From assembly GCA_026989935.1 (NCBI GenBank), contig JALSIN010000369.1, forward strand, positions 1-49,081: a DNA stretch of 49,081 bases, given 5' to 3'. Shown here piece after piece: positions 46,904 through 49,081 of the stretch. The stretch comes from Polyangiaceae bacterium. Its GTDB lineage: Bacteria > Myxococcota_A > Polyangia > Nannocystales > Nannocystaceae. Position 1 is the first letter of the stretch. Every line of letters starts with the position of its first letter. The notes beneath the pieces are model-generated. The model saw only the letters and a program-made list of their open reading frames with translations, was not told the DNA's origin and did not search any database. The position numbers and the translations under genes were made by a program.

Positions 46904-48691
46904 CTAGTTGCCCTGCAAGAAGGCCTTGAGCGGCTCGGCCCCCATGGACTTGCGCAATTTTCCGAGCGCCTTGGCCTCGATCTGCCGGATCCGTTCGCGC
47001 GTGACCGAAAAGTTGCGCCCGACCTCCTCTAGCGTGTGCGCGGACGGCTCCCCGATCCCGAAGCGCATCCGAAGCACCCGCTCTTCACGGGGGCTGAGCG
47101 CCGTGGCCAGGATCCGGCGCGTCTGCTCGGACAGATCGTCGGTCGCGAGGGATTCGGCCGGATTGAGGGCTTTTTCGTCCTCGATGAAGTCACCGAGTTT
47201 CGCATCGCCGTCGTCCCCGACGGGGGTTTCGAGCGACAGCGGCTCCTTGGCGATCCGGAGGATCTTCTGCACCTTCTCCACCGGGAACTGCATGCGCTCG
47301 GCGATCTCCTCGGGCCGCGGCTCCCGGCCGAGTTCCTGCACGAGTTGCCGGCTGGTGCGGATGACCTTGTTGACGCTCTCGACCATGTGGACCGGGATCC
47401 GGATGGTGCGGGCCTGATCCGCGATGGCGCGCGTGATCGACTGCCGGATCCACCACGTCGCGTACGTCGAGAACTTGTAGCCGCGCGTGTGATCGAACTT
47501 GTCCACCGCCTTCATCAGACCGATGTTCCCCTCCTGGATGAGGTCGAGGAACTGCAACCCGCGGTTGCTGTACTTCTTGGCGATGGACACCACGAGCCGC
47601 AGGTTGGCCTCCACCATCTCCTCCTTGGCCTGCTCCCCTTCCCGGCGCGCATGCCGTAGCCGCTTGGCGAGGCTCGCCAGGTCTTCCGGGTCCATCCCAG
47701 TCTCCTGCTGGACGCGCCGAAGCCGCTTCGTCGCGAGCTTCATGCGCATCATCACCTCTTGCAGTTCGGCCGGGTGGAGCCCGAGCCGCCGGCACAGCTT
47801 GAACTCCTCCTCTTCGGTCAGGCGTACCTGTTGGAACATGGCCCGCAGTTCGTCGAGCCCCACACCGGCCCGCCGCTCGCACTTGCGAAGCTCCGCTTCG
47901 GCACGGTCCATCCGCCCGACGATTTCGTCGAAGGCCTTGACCAAGCCGTCGATGGAGCGCTGCGAAAGGCGCATGTCCGCGTAGGCCTGCATGGCGCTTA
48001 CGTGGTGCCCGGAGAGCTTCTTGAGCGCGCGCAGCAGCGCCTGCGCGGTCATCGTCCCGTCTTCGAGCTTGGCGTCGATCTCCTCGCGCAAGCGGTCGGC
48101 CGCACTGTGGTGGCGCTTGGCCTTGTCGAGTTGCTTCGTCATGTTGGCGAAGACGGTCTCGTAGGCGGCCCCGCCTTCATTCGAGTCGTGGTCGCTCGCC
48201 TGCGCCACCTCCAACATGTCACGGATCGAAAGATCGTGCCGCCGGAGACGATCGTGCAGGTCGAACAGGTACGGCATGGCCGCCGGACTCGCCAGCGCCA
48301 GCGTCGTCATGCGGTTGCGCGCGCTTTCGATCCGCTTGGCGAGCTCGACTTCCCCCTCGCGCGTGAGCAACGACACGGTGCCCATCTTGCGCAGGTACAT
48401 CCGCACGGGGTCGGTGCTGCGCCTTCGCTCCTCGTCGGGGCTCGGCTCCGGAAGCGGCCGCCGCGTGGCGACCCGGCGCGGTGCCGGTGGCACCGGGTCG
48501 GGCGCGGAACGGACCGCCACCCCTTCGGCGGCGAGCCACGCCCGCCACCTGGGAAGATCCCGCGGGTCCACCAGGTGCGCCCCGAGCGCGGCACGGACGT
48601 CGGCGGTCGTCACACCACCGCCGGCCTTGCCCTGCGACAACAGTCCTTTTCGTGCCTTCTCGAGTTCGGATGCTGGAGTCTTTCGTGCCAT
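46904..48691 (-). CDS. rpoD: RNA polymerase primary sigma factor RpoD
   Basis: [161 protein letters not shown]. Confidence 0.97.
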   Translation of the reverse strand: MARKTPASELEKARKGLLSQGKAGGGVTTADVRAALGAHLVDPRDLPRWRAWLAAEGVAVRSAPDPVPPAPRRVATRRPLPEPSPDEERRRSTDPVRMYLRKMGTVSLLTREGEVELAKRIESARNRMTTLALASPAAMPYLFDLHDRLRRHDLSIRDMLEVAQASDHDSNEGGAAYETVFANMTKQLDKAKRHHSAADRLREEIDAKLEDGTMTAQALLRALKKLSGHHVSAMQAYADMRLSQRSIDGLVKAFDEIVGRMDRAEAELRKCERRAGVGLDELRAMFQQVRLTEEEEFKLCRRLGLHPAELQEVMMRMKLATKRLRRVQQETGMDPEDLASLAKRLRHARREGEQAKEEMVEANLRLVVSIAKKYSNRGLQFLDLIQEGNIGLMKAVDKFDHTRGYKFSTYATWWIRQSITRAIADQARTIRIPVHMVESVNKVIRTSRQLVQELGREPRPEEIAERMQFPVEKVQKILRIAKEPLSLETPVGDDGDAKLGDFIEDEKALNPAESLATDDLSEQTRRILATALSPREERVLRMRFGIGEPSAHTLEEVGRNFSVTRERIRQIEAKALGKLRKSMGAEPLKAFLQGN

Positions 48692-48787
48692 GGACGTTTT
48701 TCGGCTCGGTTTCGACGCAGACCGCGGGACGGACTGCGCCCGGTCCCCACCGGCCCCCTTCCGGGGCCGAGACGAGGCGGACGGACG

Positions 48788-48815
48788 GGATAACACAGCC
48801 CCGGTAGGCGGGCAA
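48788..48815 (-). promoter_or_regulatory. Putative promoter upstream of rpoD (TTGCCC-N16-TTATCC on the minus strand)
   Basis: Reverse complement reads ttgcccgcctaccggggctgtgttatccc; same layout as upstream of panC. Confidence 0.3.
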
Positions 48816-48905
48816 CGCCCCGATTGCGCCGGTCCACCCCCCACGAGGGCCCCCGCCGCGGCCCCGCTCGCCCCTTGTAGGGTACCGCGCCTGCCCCCGG
48901 CCCAC

Positions 48906-49081
48906 CTACGTGCCCGTCGAGCGCAGCCCCGCCTCCCCGTCCGCCAGGTCCAGCTCGCTCGCCCGCACCACGCGATTTCGCCCCGATCCCTTCGCCCGGT
49001 ACAGCGCCCGGTCGGCCCGCTCCAGCAGCATCGCCCCCGAATGCACGTGCGGATCGTCGCTCGCGCTGACCCCCGCCGACA
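48906..49081 (-). CDS. C-terminal end of a GGDEF (diguanylate cyclase) protein, truncated by the right window edge
   Basis: Hand translation: [73 protein letters not shown] is the typical GGDEF C-terminus. Confidence 0.88.
   Translation of the reverse strand, partial: SAGVSASDDPHVHSGAMLLERADRALYRAKGSGRNRVVRASELDLADGEAGLRSTGT

Overview
High-GC bacterial window whose gene content and style point to Myxococcota (probably a Nannocystis/Polyangia-type relative): Ser/Thr kinase with TPRs, an MXAN_5187-like protein, AgmX/TonB-like C-terminal domains, lipoproteins with G/S/T-rich linkers, and a MYXO-CTERM-like tail. It is densely coding on both strands. Main contents: STK-TPR kinase (partial, left edge); acidic-repeat protein; DUF1285-like protein; orphan beta-class DNA methyltransferase; c-type cytochrome; a MrfA/MrfB-type (YprA/YprB) repair helicase-exonuclease pair; histidine phosphatase and panC; a secreted triad (lipoprotein, Tat-exported DUF1501 protein, CxxCH lipoprotein); GH-A-type glycosidase lipoprotein; OmpA protein with a C-terminal anchor; queF; tRNA-His; beta-CASP MBL protein; two more surface lipoproteins, one with a CAP domain; a CusCBA-type heavy-metal efflux operon preceded by a small Cys/His-rich exported protein; AhpD-like protein; LysM4-MepA endopeptidase; a ComEC-core/FHA/TM operon; an MXAN_5187-like/def/TonB-like/AgmX-like run; a PAS/degenerate GGDEF/EAL protein; rpoD; and the end of a GGDEF protein (right edge). 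I saw no CRISPR array, prophage or IS element. No complete, clearly novel defence or mobile system is evident. The most interesting leads are the MBL-less ComEC coupled to FHA, the OmpA protein with a MYXO-CTERM-like tail, the secreted DUF1501 triad, the Cys-rich leader gene and hairpin of the efflux operon, a 14-bp inverted repeat inside the MrfA N-terminus, and a 27-bp AT-rich rare-codon patch in the kinase. All coordinates were read by hand from the sequence and ORF track; no searches were run.
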